Source of the DNA: Limnephilus marmoratus
Lineage: Eukaryota > Arthropoda > Insecta > Trichoptera > Limnephilidae
NCBI GenBank assembly: GCA_917880885.1
Contig: OU862920.1
Location: 2,542,001-2,606,000 of the forward strand
Direction: 5' to 3'
Length of the DNA stretch: 64,000 nucleotides
Under the pieces are notes generated by a model. It saw only the letters and a program-made list of their open reading frames with translations, was not told the origin of the DNA and searched no databases. Position numbers and translations under genes: made by a program. The stretch's first letter is position 1. Each line of letters begins with the position of its first letter. Of this stretch, positions 30,535 through 42,690 are shown piece after piece.

Positions 30535-33500
30535 ATGGATAATTTAAAATCGTTGATTAACAAACGCGGAGTGTTGAAAGGTAAACTCACGAGATTTGCG
30601 GATTCATTAAACGCATTATCAGTTAACGAAATTAAAATTCGCTATGCGAGAATTGAAAAAATAATTGATGATTTCGAAGAGGTCCAGGAACAAATCGAAA
30701 GTCTTCCGGATTCCAACGAAATTGATAATAATTTGCTAAGAGAGAATTTTGAAAATCAATATTATTCAACCTTGGCGACTGCTAAAGGAGCAATTCAGTC
30801 TGTAGAGACTCCCAAATTAGAAATCAAGTTACCCAACCTTCAGTTACGAGAATTTAACGGAGATCCCAAAAATTGGATTAATTTTCTAGAAACATTTAAG
30901 ACATTAGTTCATAACAATACTGCCATAAGCAATGTACAGAAGTTTTATTATCTGCAATCCTGTTTAAAGGGGAATGCAGCAAAGATCATCGCCAATTTCG
31001 AGGTATCAGACCTGAATTATATATCGGCTTTTGAATTGTTGCAGCAGAGGTTTGCAAATTTGCGAACTACCGTACAAAGACACATCCAAGCTCTGTTTCA
31101 ACTTAAAGAGATGAAACATGAGGATCCAGTAGCCATGCGTTATCTGATTGATGAAACTAATGTAAATTTGAAAGCGTTGCAAAATTTAGGCTTGAAAATC
31201 GAACAATGGGATGCTTTAATTATATACGTAATTTCTAATAAATTGGATGCAAGTTCTAGAAAGCATTGGGAACAAAACCCATTGCAGGATGAGCTACCTA
31301 CGTTACAGGAATTTCTTAAATGTTTGACCTCGCGTGCGCAAGTTTTGGAATTAATGTTAAATTCAGATTCGAAAAAAATTCCTACCTACCCGAAAGCAAG
31401 TGGTAGCAACAATAATCCCAAAAAGGAATCGGTATTTTTAGCTGCTACCCACAATAATTGTATTTGTTGTAATGACAAAGGGCATAAAATATATTTTTGT
31501 AAAAATTTTTTAAAATTAAATTCAGGAGAAAGAGCCAACGCAATAAGGAGGTACCGTGCCTGCTTCAAATGTTTGAGGTTAGGACATACGGCCCCATATT
31601 GCAAAATTAATTTAAAATGCAAGCATTGTGATAGCGAGAGCCACAATACGTTATTGCACAGGGAGATGCATCCGAGCGATGACTCCATGAATAAAGGTGA
31701 AGATCACCCAGGAGGTGACTGCCAAATGGATGCTGAACGAGTTTCAGTATCAAACCATTCAGCTTTAGCGAAGGCTGAAAAAACAATTTTATTGTCGACT
31801 GCTATCATTGGGGTAGTAGGTCACAATAATAAAGTGCATGAGGCAAGAGTCCTAATTGACTCTGGAGCTCAAGCCAATTTTATGTGCGAAAAGTTCGCAA
31901 TGAAGTTAAATTTGAGATGCGAAAATATAAACAAGCCTGTGTTAGGTATACACAACAATGTTACCCATATAAAGAAACGTGTTGCGATAAAAATGAAATC
32001 TCTGAGGACAAATTATAATCAAAATATCACTTGTCTAATATTGCAGGAAATAACCACAAACCTACCTCAAGCAACAGTGGCCAGAAAAGACTTTAAGCTG
32101 CCGCCGGGATTACAAATGGCGGACCCAAATTTCAACGTAGCGGCGCCTATTGATATCCTGTTAGGCGCTGAGAGCTTTTGGGATATACTACAAGATGATC
32201 GGCTGAGATTGGATACCGGACCTACTCTGCAGAGGACTGAATTAGGCTGGGTTATATCGGGCCCGATCAACATTCATCAGAAAAAAAGGCCAGTACCGCA
32301 ATTTTGTAGTTTATCAATAAACACATTATCTAATCAGATAGAAAAATTTTGGAAAATGGAGGAGGTGAATCCTGCGAGATTTCAAAATCCCGAGGAGAAG
32401 GCGTGTGAAGCAGATTTCGCCGCCACGCACTCTAGAGAGAGCGATGGTAGATACGTGGTAAGTCTGCCGCGCCACCCATGTGTGAGTCAACTTGGTGACT
32501 CGTTAAACACAGCGGAAAAAAGATTTAAGAACCTAGAGAAGAGATTTTTAATAAATCCTGAATTGAAATTGCAATATGTACAATTTATGCAAGAATATGA
32601 GCAACTAGGTCAAATGGAGTTATGTGATAAATGGAGAGGGGATGAGCAATCCTATTTTTTGCCGCATCACGCGGTCATAAAAGAAGCTAGCACCACGACG
32701 AAGGTGCGTGTAGTGTTTGATGGTTCGGCAAAGACGTCGACCGGAATATCCCTGAACGATGCTCTGATGGTGGGAGCTGTCATTCAAAAGGACTTATACA
32801 GCCATTTATTACGTTTCAGAATACATCGATACGTCATGACTGCGGACATCGAAAAAATGTACCGTCAAATCAACGTATGCGCAGAGGATCGCAGCCTTCA
32901 GAAGATTGTATGGCGCGAATCACAAGAAGAGGAACTCCGGCATTACAAATTGAAGACCGTCACATATGGGCTGGGACCTTCCTCCTTCCTAGCAACGAGA
33001 TGTCTTCGACAAATCGGTATGGATAACCAAGTTAATTTCCCAGTAGCAAGTCAAGTCATAGAAAATGATTTTTATATGGACGATCTCTTGACTGGAGGGG
33101 ATGACTTGGAAGTTTGTTTCAAGTTGAAGAAACAAATAAGTGATATCTTGCTGTCCGCAGGGATGACCCTGAGGAAGTGGAGATCAAATATTTTGGAATT
33201 GTCATCTGGGCGGAGCCAAGGTGAAATTGCCAAACAGGGCAATTGTGAGAAAATAATCACTGACAATTCCAAGAATGAAAAAATACTTGGATTAATTTGG
33301 AATAATGAATTAGATTACCCGTCGTATGAAATTACAAAGCCGTCAGGTAAAACTAAGAGTAAGCGTCAATTATTATTGTGCATAGCTTCCACCTTTGATC
33401 CAACGCAGTGGCGGCACGTATCATCGTCAAAAAATGCAGAGGATATACTGTCCCGAGGTACCACAGCTGAAAGGTTAGTCAGCACTTCAATATGGTGGAA

Positions 33501-34587
33501 GGGGCCAAGCTGGTTGACGGAAGATGTCAGCACTTGGCCAGTATCCAAGATGTCATGTTTGGATCCCCCGGAAATAAAAAGTAAAAATGTACTACTGGTA
33601 ACTGATACTCAAGAATGGGATATTTTCGAAAAATTCTTATCGCTAACCAAATTGAAAGGAGTAATCGCTCAAGCGTTAAGATTTATAAATAATTGTTGTA
33701 ACCCTAAGCATAAAACGTATGGCAGTAGATTGAAAACTCTCAATCTCTGTTTAATGGAAGTTTTAATTTGTGCAAGTGGAAGATTAAAATTAGCTACTTA
33801 TTTATATTGGCAGATATTTGGGAGAAACAATGTTAAGCGTATCCTACATAAGTGTGTTGTATGTTTTAGATACCGACTTCAGGTTTGCCGGCAGATCCTG
33901 GGAAACATTCCAGTTGAGAGAATCACTCCCAGTCGACCGTTCTCTGTCATGGACGTCGACTATGCCGGACGGATAGACACGAAGGCTGGAGCGCTGAGAA
34001 AATCTCCGCTCCTTAAATCGTATCTTTGCATATTTGTTTGTTTTTCTACCAAAGCGGTTCATTTGGAACTAGTAACAGATTTGTCAAGCGATGCTTTTTT
34101 AAATTGTTTAAAGAGGTTCATTGCCCGTAGGGGGCAACCGGAAAAAATATTTTCTGACAATGCAACCACCTTCAGAGGAGCTTCCAATAAGCTCAAAGAA
34201 CTATATGCCAGTCTAAGATTGAACAATGACAAAATCCATAGGTTTTTAGCTGATAAGGGAATATCTTGGAGTTTCATACCGCCTAGGGCGCCGAACCACG
34301 GGGGGCTGTGGGAGGCCGCCGTCAAGTCCACCAAGTTTCATTTATATCGAATTACTAAAAATAACCCATTGCAGTTTGAATTATTGTATACTTTGCTTTG
34401 TCAGATAGAGCCTTGTTTGAACTCCCGTCCCTTAACTTCCCTGTCTGATGATGTAGATGACCTTCTCCCTCTAACTCCCAACCATTTCCTCATGGGCAGG
34501 GATGCTTCGGTTATTCCCGAGTTGGATGTCCGCGAGCTCCCGGAGAACAGACTAAGCAAATATCAAAAATTAAATGCTCTAATTTAA
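30535..34587 (+). pseudogene. gag-pol: BEL/Pao Gag-Pol polyprotein, internally deleted and prematurely stopped
   Basis: The single frame of 1350 codons starts at the ATG after AAACGTATAAAAA. It contains, in order, the Gag DUF1759-type region (LQLREFNGDPKNWINF near residues 102-117) and three zinc knuckles (C309-C312-H317-C322, C343-C346-H351-C356, C362-C365-H370-H375). Next come an aspartic protease with LIDSGA at 440-445 and a reverse transcriptase with a catalytic Asp near 771 and YMDD at 847-850. After IASTFDP (residue 956, about 33402) the sequence jumps to TQWRHVSS, so most of RNase H is missing by an in-frame deletion. A second in-frame loss near residues 1078-1085 removes the histidines of the integrase zinc-binding motif. 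The integrase DDE residues appear intact (D1142, D1208, E1260). A TAA at 34585-34587 then cuts off the C-terminal domain. Autonomous elements are longer by several hundred residues, so this copy cannot supply a complete Pol. Confidence 0.9.
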
Positions 34588-34910
34588 AATTTCTGGTTCA
34601 GATGGAAACGAGATTACCTTGCTGAGCTGCAAAAACGGACCAAATGGCAGGCCAACAACCAAAAGGCCATAAAGAAGGACGATCTGGTAATCCTGATGGA
34701 AGACAATCTGCCTCCTGCATTATGGAAGATGGCGCGCATAGTAACTACTCATCCAGGCCCGGATGGAGTAGTGAGGGTAGTTACCCTCAAAACGCACAAG
34801 GCACTTTTGTGAGACCCATCACAAAAATATGTTTGATGCCAATAGAATCAAACTTGGATCCAAATTTCCCGACCCGGCAAACCACTGACCTTCCCAAGGT
34901 CACAGCCTAA
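34588..34910 (+). pseudogene. BEL/Pao integrase C-terminal domain, past the stop and frameshifted
   Basis: Directly after the TAA the same frame continues with NFWFRWKRDYLAELQKRTKW and KDDLVILMEDNLPPALWKMA, the conserved C-terminal domain of BEL/Pao integrases. Near 34799-34801 one base appears to be missing. The remaining GTFVRPITKICLMPIES lies in the next frame and ends at 34908-34910. The open frame given by 34644-34910 alone is therefore only partly real. Confidence 0.8.
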
Positions 34911-35625
34911 CTGCAATTAGGGCTGAACCGATGCAACCAAACCACATCAATAATTATGGAGCATCGGTATTGGTGTTGTTGACACCACTGTATCCAACCT
35001 GAAGCCACTGGGGCTTCAAGTCAACAACCGCGAGATGATCATCCTCGCTGCAGATCTAATGGTACTATCTGCTTACCAGGGCACGGCCGCCCCTTAATTC
35101 ATGATGATCTACCCAAATGATGACATACAGAAGTACATGCTGATGTACTTTTCTAAAACGATGACCACCCTGGACAAGATGGCCGAGCAGTCTACCCGGT
35201 GAAGTGTTCATTCGGTTTTTTGGCAGTGCCATGCCAGTGAAAGTTAATGAACTGATAATCAGTCAACAGCGAACTAACAATGTGTTGCTATTTGTGAATT
35301 GGTGTTAGTTAAAAAAAAATATATATATAATTGAAGTGAAAATTCTTCATAGAGACAATGAGACATTACTGATTTGTCAATTTTACAAAATTATTATTAA
35401 TGTTGTGATTTTATTATTTTATTATTTATTTTTTTGCACGATTTTTTAGAAATTTATAAATTTTTTAGGTTATTTAAATTGTTGGTTAGGTTCCCGGACC
35501 CTTCAAACTTAGATAGTTACACATCTTGTAAATTTTTAGTATATTGTGTGTGGATTTAGGAATTTGTAGTTTGATTTTAATTTCAAAAAAACTTATTGTT
35601 TTTTCTCATTCCCCGCCGGGCAGTA
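34911..35625 (+). other. BEL/Pao 3' internal region with a possible coding remnant
   Basis: AT-rich untranslated DNA, apart from about 34960-35200. There one frame is open for ~45 codons (GIGVVDTTVSNLKPLGLQVN, EMIILAADLMVLSAYQGTAA), meets one TAA, then stays open for ~35 more (FMMIYPNDDIQKYMLMYFSK). It is GC-richer than its flanks. I do not recognise the peptide. Confidence 0.4.
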
Positions 35626-36053
35626 TGTTAAAAAGAGTGAAGACTACTGCCATCTAGCGGCATATTTTTGTAGCATATTTTTAGTTGATATTGCATTTTA
35701 CAGATTAGCGACGTAAGACTAAACTAAAACGAAATGTTAGACGGTAAAGTAGATCTCTGGTTTTTATATCGTATAATGTGTTATGGTGACACGAAAGTGT
35801 TGTTTATTTTGATTGTGTTAGAAAACATTATTATAAATACTCTGCTTTTCTAGTTTAACTCTCTCTTAATTCGTGGATCTCCTATAAACAGCTAGCATTG
35901 TCTAGCAAGTGGTCAAAGTGACCAAATTTAGTGTTTTGTCGGGTCGGGACAAATTATTGTAGCAAATGTGCTTTGTGAATAAAACCAGGAATTCCTCCAT
36001 TGAAACCAGATGTTTTTACTTGACGTCCTTCTGCTGAATATCAATTTATAACA
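35626..36053 (+). repeat. BEL/Pao 3' LTR
   Basis: No difference from the 5' LTR was found when the two were read side by side. Confidence 0.95.
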
Positions 36054-36058
36054 TCTAT

Positions 36059-36693
36059 GATATAGTAACTGAGTAACTGCTTCGTTCCTTTATTCCAATT
36101 CCTACCTATATCAAATGCCAAAACAAAACAGCTTTGTTCGCTTTAGTCGCGCTTTAGTATTGTCACACAAAAACTCTGACCGCCTGTGATATACGCAAAG
36201 ATTTAGTCTTGCTTTGTGAAACTGCCCGCCGCTACATGTATTGTATTTTGATCCGCCGCTTTAAAAACACGTATTTTCACATCACGAGTATTGTATTGTT
36301 GTTGTTTCCCGCCACACGTAAGTGTGTATGGTACCCGCACCTTGTGTAAATCTATCGTGAATTATTGGATTGCTTTACCCGCCGATATTGTAATACCCCC
36401 AGCCGCGGCTGTAAAACCTGTACAGTATTGTGAAAATAATAGAGACTAAAACCAGTGGCCTAAAATAGACTATAAAAAGAAGTGGACTAGATGAAAGTGC
36501 AGTTTGGTAAGTTTTGGCATCTCATTTTTTAACCCTTCCTTCATTTTTGCAGTTATTCAGTGAATTGTTTTATTATTTAGCACTCACACATATGCGCTCA
36601 CCCCGATTTGCGAACGGATTCGAGTTTAAAACAGCCGCAACCATAAATGATACATCAATGAGGATGAAGAAAAATTCACTAAAATCTTAATGT
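36059..36693. other. Flank of the BEL insertion, unassigned
   Basis: Contains CCCGCC-type motifs spaced through AT-rich sequence (36226, 36310, 36379) and no gene. It may belong to an older element, but no ends were seen. Confidence 0.3.
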
Positions 36694-37437
36694 ATAAAGT
36701 CGGGTTAGTTACACCATTTATAACACAAGAACGGCTGGATCGATTTTTATGATCTTTTATTTGTTGGATTTGTCTCCGCCCCGAATAGTAAAATAGCTTT
36801 TAAAATATTGGACCAAACCAATACACGGAAAAAAGAATATGAAGAAAATTCTTTTCCTCGTAATTTTTGTATGGAACGAATTGTCATCTTTAGAAAGAGC
36901 TGCAGCAATATTGTGATAAATATAATATTGAATAGTGAATGAATTTCAAAAATTCAAAAACGTCAAATGTCAATGCGCTGATTCATTTGATTTTGTTCTT
37001 AAACGTTTAATGCTGCCCCTCTTTCTTACACACATGTCAATAGTAAAAAATGAGACAACGGTGAACGAACGTCTGCACCCCTCCAAAGGAAAAATACAGC
37101 ACAGTACCTTAAAGGATACATACAAGGATACAGTACACATAATTGCTATGTTTTATTCTTTAAGGTACAGAATAATTATAATAAATCTCTCTCATATAAA
37201 GCGAATGAAACGCAATTCCCGTTAGCAAGTTGAGAAGTGAAAAAATCACAAAAAATATAAACCCGTACACAACGCCATCTCTGATACTGACGAAAACAAA
37301 ACACGGACAGTTGCGCATCAATAATTGCTTCATTGTGTAATTTTTAACTTAATAAAAAAACTGAATTTAAATCAGCGAATAAGTTAACATAACGGTTATT
37401 GATTCTGAGGCGGTACGAAGTTCTTCGGGTCAACTAG
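36694..37437 (-). mobile_element. Helitron-like element
   Basis: Minus-oriented, with ACTAGTTGACCCGAAGAACT at its left end (rc of about 37418-37437). The other end has the rc of AAGAACGGCTGGATCGATTT at 36728. It has no inverted ends and no Rep/helicase. The 96-codon frame at 36935-37225 lies inside and has no motif. Confidence 0.6.
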
Positions 37438-37835
37438 TTGAATATAAAATAAACAAAATTATTGAACACTGAAACGAGCAATACCAACAAATATTGCTAG
37501 ACGGTGTAGTTTTGAAAGAAGTGTTTGAAATTAAATATTTGGTAGTAATACAGGACTCAAAACTGACTTTCCCATAACACGAAATTTAAAAAAAACTTGC
37601 CAAAAAAATCTCACTGTTGGACAGAATAGGAAGATTCCTAAACAGTCTCCACTAAAAATGTATACACCGAAATCATTATACCACGTACAGCTGCATTCTA
37701 TTCTTAGCCAACGATGGATTAATGACACAAATGATAATATAAAAAAATAGACCCTCGAAAGTGATATCGAAAAAGATAGGTATACTAAAATTATAGGAAA
37801 TGTAGAAAGAGTTAAATATCTGGTCACAAAACATG

Positions 37836-38254
37836 TGTATAGTTCACACGTGGTAGAAGTGAAACTTTCAGAAAACTAAAATAGACAATAGTAGGGAGGC
37901 TACGAAGCACCGCACAAAGAGGAAGCATCTCAATCTCTCGTAGGATAAATAGTTAGGAGATTTTATTTTTTTATTTATTTTATATATTTAATAATATCAA
38001 TGTATAAAAACTGTTTATTATAAACAAGTTCTGCTTCTTGTTTATAATAAACTGTTTAACTTGTTTATAATAAACTGTTTTTGTACATTGATAATAATAT
38101 TATTAAATATATAAAATAAATAAAAAATTAATATGGAGTTCTACAAAATAAACTTAATAACAATAAATAAAGTATAGATATACACGTTTGTCCCTTTTTC
38201 GTTTCATCGAGTTTCAAATTACAACGGTGTTATAGAAGTTTTCACTTCAAAAAG
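37836..38254 (-). repeat. Rep-D, copy split by a fold-back element
   Basis: Starts with the hairpin-derived GTATAGTTCACACGTGGTAG and ends GTTTTCACTTCAAAAAG. The middle is replaced by the AT-rich palindrome described at 37963-38129. Confidence 0.7.
37963..38129. mobile_element. AT-rich fold-back MITE inside Rep-D
   Basis: TATATTTAATAATATCAATG, AAAACTGTTTATTATAAACA and AGTTCTG run to a centre near 38045 and then return inverted as CTTGTTTATAATAAACTGTT and ATTATTAAATATATAAAATA. Arms are about 65-70 bp. Extra AT-rich sequence (to ~38185) follows before Rep-D resumes. Confidence 0.7.
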
Positions 38255-38829
38255 AAATAATTCAATGCTGTGTTATTTAAATAAACACGGGAATCCACCG
38301 AAACACGCACGACTATAGTCGAACAGATACCAAATGCACTCCCAAAATTTCACACGGGGATTAACGTACAGTCAAAACTCCGAAAAACCCAAACTCGAAA
38401 GGCACTCCACCATTATATTATTAATATTTTTATATTTTTCATTTCTTATTATTTATACGTCCCTCGTAAATTCCTATTTTCGAAAATACATTAAACTGGA
38501 TTCTAAAAACAATATTTCAGACGATACCTAATAATTACACGCTGCGATACAAAATTTAGAACTTCCATTGGCGGTTATTCCCGAGAATTAGGCGACTAAA
38601 TCCTTTGGAAATTCCATTGTTATTTATATCATGCTACTTACTATAAAAGGAAACAATTAATGATTCCACATTGGGTAATAAGTACTGTATTGACTTCATA
38701 AGATCAAAAACCAGTCCATTACTTTATTTTCGATTTAATACTTATACTTTATTAATGTCATTTTGACTCTGTTTATTTAATCAGTGTAATTGTAATTACA
38801 TATTGTGTGATCTAATATCAACGATACGA

Positions 38830-39577
38830 ATTGCAGGCAGGTGAAAAAACGATAGTTTATAATGTTGTAAGTTTTTCCAAAAAATCCGTGACAATCCAGA
38901 ATACATCAAAACATTGAACTTCAAGCAAGTACATTTATTGGAAGCAGGACTGACGACATCCATATATTTATTGGCAGCAGCTTGCGGCCTCAACGGGATT
39001 GGAAGATTTTAAAAAGGTTGTTGTGCGTCGCAGTGTGATGGATTTTTATGACAATGGACAATATTCCCCTCTTGCAAATCTTAACAAAGTTATGATGGAT
39101 AAAATATTTTTTTGGATCTCACGAGTCATTGCGATGTATTTTGCATGATATTGGTTTAAAATTCAAAATACGCAAAGATGGAAGAAAGTATTTAATGGGA
39201 AGATTAGACATTGCTGCAGCGCGTGTAGATTTTTTGAGGAAAATGAATCAAAATGAAAATGAACTAGCGACGGACGGCAAATAGTCTATTTGGACGAGAT
39301 TTAGGTGAATAAAAATCACTCGATTACACACATGTGGCAAAATAGTGAGGGCAATGGGGGTTTAAAAGTGCCAGTTGGAAAAGGAAGCCGGTTGATCATT
39401 TTGCATTGTGGTTCAGCAAAAACGGGTTTTATCACGGGGAGTAAATTTATATTCCGTACGAAAAAGGTTATGTCGAATACAGATTACCATTCTGAAATGA
39501 ATTCCAAAGTCTTCAAAAATTGGTTTGAAAATCAGTTTGTGGCATTCCTCGAAGAACCCTCCGTAATTGGAATGTAA
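38830..39577 (+). pseudogene. IS630/Tc1-superfamily DDE transposase, decayed
   Basis: From 39026 the translation reads RRSVMDFYDNGQYSPLANLN. After frame changes it gives RKDGRKYLMGRLDIAAARVD and IVYLDEI, placing the first catalytic Asp near 39290, followed by a stop. The frame 39305-39577 continues with VNKNHSITHMWQNSEGNGG, GKGSRLIILHCGSAKTGFIT and TDYHSEMNSKVFKNWF. It stops at EEPSVIGM just before the point where the second catalytic Asp (DNAPYH-type motif) would be expected. An N-terminal HTH-like part may begin near 38830. At least two frameshifts and two stops kill it. The end TTACCGGACACCTTGTA at ~39841 may be a terminal repeat. Confidence 0.7.
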
Positions 39578-39857
39578 AATAAATATTTTTTAATCACAAA
39601 TAAAAATTTACCGATGTAACAAGTTCATTGTATTGTAAAAAATATGCTGTTTTATGTTGATGTGCACATTTAAGTAGTTTTTTCTTTAAAAAAATAAATT
39701 TGTAAAATCCCAGCCGGGGGTAAAAATCAAGTATTATTAACATTTAAATATCTCATAAATTGGTTACCACTTTATTAATTAGCATCTGAAAAAACCTGTC
39801 TAAGAATTTCCTTGTTTCTGAAATATATATGTAATATGAGTTACCGGACACCTTGTA

Positions 39858-40897
39858 GGTATTTTTAAACACCTACGCATTTTCATTCAATCCTTATTCA
39901 GACTTAAATTCAGTCCCGAACATAATAAAAACATTTTGTTCAGTAAAATTAATTTTAAGTCGTGAACCTTCTCGTGTTGCTTTACCTGTAAATTTTATTA
40001 CTGAGTTTGGACTTTGACCGTTCACTTAGTTTCTGTTCGACTATAGCACCTTTTCCATACATATTTCTGTTGCACCTCAAGTCAACCGTGTACCTAATAT
40101 GCAAAGTTTTGGCGTTTTTGATTTTATGAATTGAAATATTAATTATATCAGTTGTTACTGTGTTAAATATTTAGCAAAAGACATGAGGTAGAAAGGTACT
40201 GGTGAGTGCGATGACACTTATTGTACATAGTTACTTTTAAAATAAACCTTTTACTAAAGCGGGGTAATTTTCACGTACAATACCCAGAATTTTGCTCTTT
40301 TTTGAGCTAAGTGAACCACACGTATGAAATAAGTGGATAAGTACAATACGTAATTTTAATTCATAAAGAGTGCGTGACTTTCCAACGTTTCGTATTCGGA
40401 AATTCCCTTTTCACGCTAAGTGCTTGTTTAAATTCAAAACGGTATTTTTAATATACCTCCACACCCCATTTGTGGACATATATAGCAGGTAGGTAAGTAC
40501 GGAAGTGCTTACATTATTTTAGCAGCGTTGTTTATTTTTCTTTCACGAGAACAGGATATTGAATTTATCAATTTATCATTTTCACGGATAATGATGTGAT
40601 GCCATGATAAAGTGAAGGAAAGAGGCGATTGGAACCAACCTGACTATTCTATGGGTAAATAAACAAATACGCTGAACATCCAGAATAAGCACAAATTATA
40701 AAAAAAACACTCGGTATCAATGCAATTACAAAGTTGAGCTTCTATTTCAATCTTTGGAGAATACAAAATAAAGCAATTTAAGTAATCATTTGGTTATAAC
40801 TAAAATGGATAAATTCGTGTTCACTTGGCGGCCAGCTTTAACGTTCATTACTATTGATGTGACGTGAGTGAACATAGGTTTTTAAGTTAGGTTCCTT
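39858..40897. other. AT-rich spacer
   Basis: No repeats or coding features recognised. Confidence 0.35.
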
Positions 40898-41110
40898 TTG
40901 AAGTGAAACTTCTTTAGCACCGTTGTGATTTTAAACTCGAAACTGAAACGAGCGATACTAAAAAGAGACAAACAAATACATCCATAGGATTTAGTCAGTT
41001 AGAGAATGAGATAGAATAATCGATATCCCCTTTGAGACGGGTTTTCGTAGCCTACCCAGCCTAGTCTACTTTAGTTTTCTGAAGGTTTCACTCTATCGTG
41101 TATGACTTGT
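40898..41110 (+). repeat. Rep-D, copy in a head-to-tail cluster
   Basis: Complete left end GAAGTGAAACTTCTTTAGCA; the right end is diverged (ACTCTATCGTGTATGACTTG). First of three related repeats in the same orientation. Confidence 0.7.
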
Positions 41111-41133
41111 ATTATTGTACTTGTGCATACTTG

Positions 41134-41253
41134 TATTTTGAAATGAACGATTGTTTACCACCGTTATGATTAGAAACTTGATGGAACGAAAAAGCACTCT
41201 AAAAAGAGACAAGATTTCACTTTTACTGCGTGTGAACTGCACACTTGTATTTT
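41134..41253 (+). repeat. Rep-D, internally deleted
   Basis: Left end GAAATGAACGATTGTTTACC runs to AAAGAGACAAGA, then jumps to TTTCACTTTTACTGCGTGTG and the terminal hairpin. Half of the family is missing. Confidence 0.65.
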
Positions 41254-41527
41254 TGAAGTGAAACTTCTATAGCACGGCTGTGATTTGGATTTCAGATGAA
41301 ACGGAAATGACGATTAGTGCACCTGCGATGCATCAACTGCGCTCATCGGCCGCTTTGATAAAAAATGTCATTTTTAAAGGCTCCTATTGGTTGAAAAATA
41401 AAACGGAAATTACGCGAGGTCTGCGCTCAGTTCTCGCTTTGATTATGACCTCACTTGTCAAGTATTTGTTGAGATTGTTTTGGTAAAATTTCGCTTCGAC
41501 CGCGTGTAAACTGCAAACTTGTATTTT
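41251..41527 (+). repeat. Rep-F, best plus-strand copy
   Basis: GAAGTGAAACTTCTATAGCA, GATGAAACGGAAATGACGAT, GGCTCCTATTGGTTGAAAAA and TTTTGGTAAAATTTCGCTTC, then ACCGCGTGTAAACTGCAAAC. It shares its T-rich junction with the preceding Rep-D. Confidence 0.7.
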
Positions 41528-42204
41528 TGTTTTAAATTTGACAACGCTCCGACCCGCAAGCGCCTGAAAAACAGAACCAAATGCTAGCATAAACATAGTA
41601 GCCCACCCCCTCCAACCAAGCATGGTTTGTTCGAAAATTAACAGAACAATATAGATGAAAACATTTTGTGTGTATTTTTTGCAACTGAAGGAAAACGGCA
41701 CCTACTTGTACCTATTACAAAGTAACACAAAATAGTTGATACACGTAAAATATTATTGAATATTATTGACATACAAATAAAAATCTGATATTTTCACGCC
41801 GAAACTTCACAAATTCAAACCGCACATCAGTAAATATTGTAAACAAGTTCGTAAATAAGCCTGAATTTTCCGGGTTACCCATTTTGATTTTACCCTTGAA
41901 GAAATAAATAATTCAAAGATCTGTTTGAGATGGAAAATTGAAAATCAGACCAAAGTAAAATACTTTTTTCTCTGGCAGTCAATTCTGAGCTGACCTTTAT
42001 AACCAAGGTAATGTTGTTTTCTGTGACATATTTCTTTCTAAATAAGAATTTTCACAGAACTTGAAAATTTACTTAATTTTCCGTGAAACAACCCGTTCTA
42101 AGTTTTTAAGCTCTTACAAAAAAAAAAATTTTTTTTAAGATATTCGAGTACATTTGAGTAAATACGAGTCATAAAAGTAAAAATGTGAAATTATCTCGAT
42201 GGAA

Positions 42205-42690
42205 AAAAATTGCACAGTTTGCTCCGAAAATTATTAAAAAAAACATGTGTGCAGTTCATACGCGGTAGAATTGAAACCTTCAGAAAACTAAACATCGAGA
42301 GAATTGGACGATTGCAGAGTATCAGGAATGGGATGATAATTGTAGGCTTTATTTATTATAATATTGTTACCAAGTTTAAAAATTATTTCACATTTTATTC
42401 TACGAAGCACCGCATCAAGAGAACACCGATTTCCATTTCATCCGAATTTATAGCTTATAGAAGTTTCACTTTAAAAAAAAAGTTTAGTTCTGTTATTTAA
42501 CATGTATTGTTGTTACATGTAATGCAAATGTTACTTTAGACGTTTATGCTTTATTTTAAATAAGTCATTAAATATTTTCGCTTACGTCTATTAATTAAAA
42601 TTATGTAATATTAGCGCACTCTTTTTGACAGTCGTATTAAAATATTTCCCTTTCAATCTATCTTCTTTTTGAACCGTTCCGTTTACCTGG
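42205..42690 (-). repeat. Rep-H interrupted by a Rep-D/F hybrid
   Basis: Rep-H flanks (TTTGCTCCGAAAATTATTAA at 42218; TGTAATATTAGCGCACTCTT near 42604) surround a sequence with Rep-D ends (GTGTGCAGTTCATACGCGGT and AGTTTCACTTTAAAAA). Its middle has GAAGCACCGCATCAAGAGAA and a Rep-F-like TTCCATTTCATCCGAATTT. Strand refers to the inserted part. Confidence 0.55.

Larger units (their letters stand above)
29679..36058 (+). mobile_element. BEL/Pao LTR retrotransposon with TCTAT duplication
   Basis: The element spans 29684-36053 (6370 bp). Both LTRs are 428 bp, begin TGTT and end AACA, and look identical by eye. TCTAT at 29679-29683 and 36054-36058 is a 5-bp target duplication, usual for BEL/Pao. After the 5' LTR comes ATGGTCCTCCAGCCGCATCT; the primer tRNA could not be assigned. 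Before the 3' LTR is CCCCGCCGGGCAGTA, in the place of the polypurine tract. The internal gag-pol frame confirms the BEL/Pao class but is damaged (see the entry at 30535). Confidence 0.95.

Noticed and set aside
31386..34334. Antisense open frames inside the BEL element
   Set aside because: They lie opposite conserved Gag-Pol domains and have no motif of their own.
41134..41253. Separate repeat family
   Set aside because: Both ends match Rep-D and the difference is one internal deletion.
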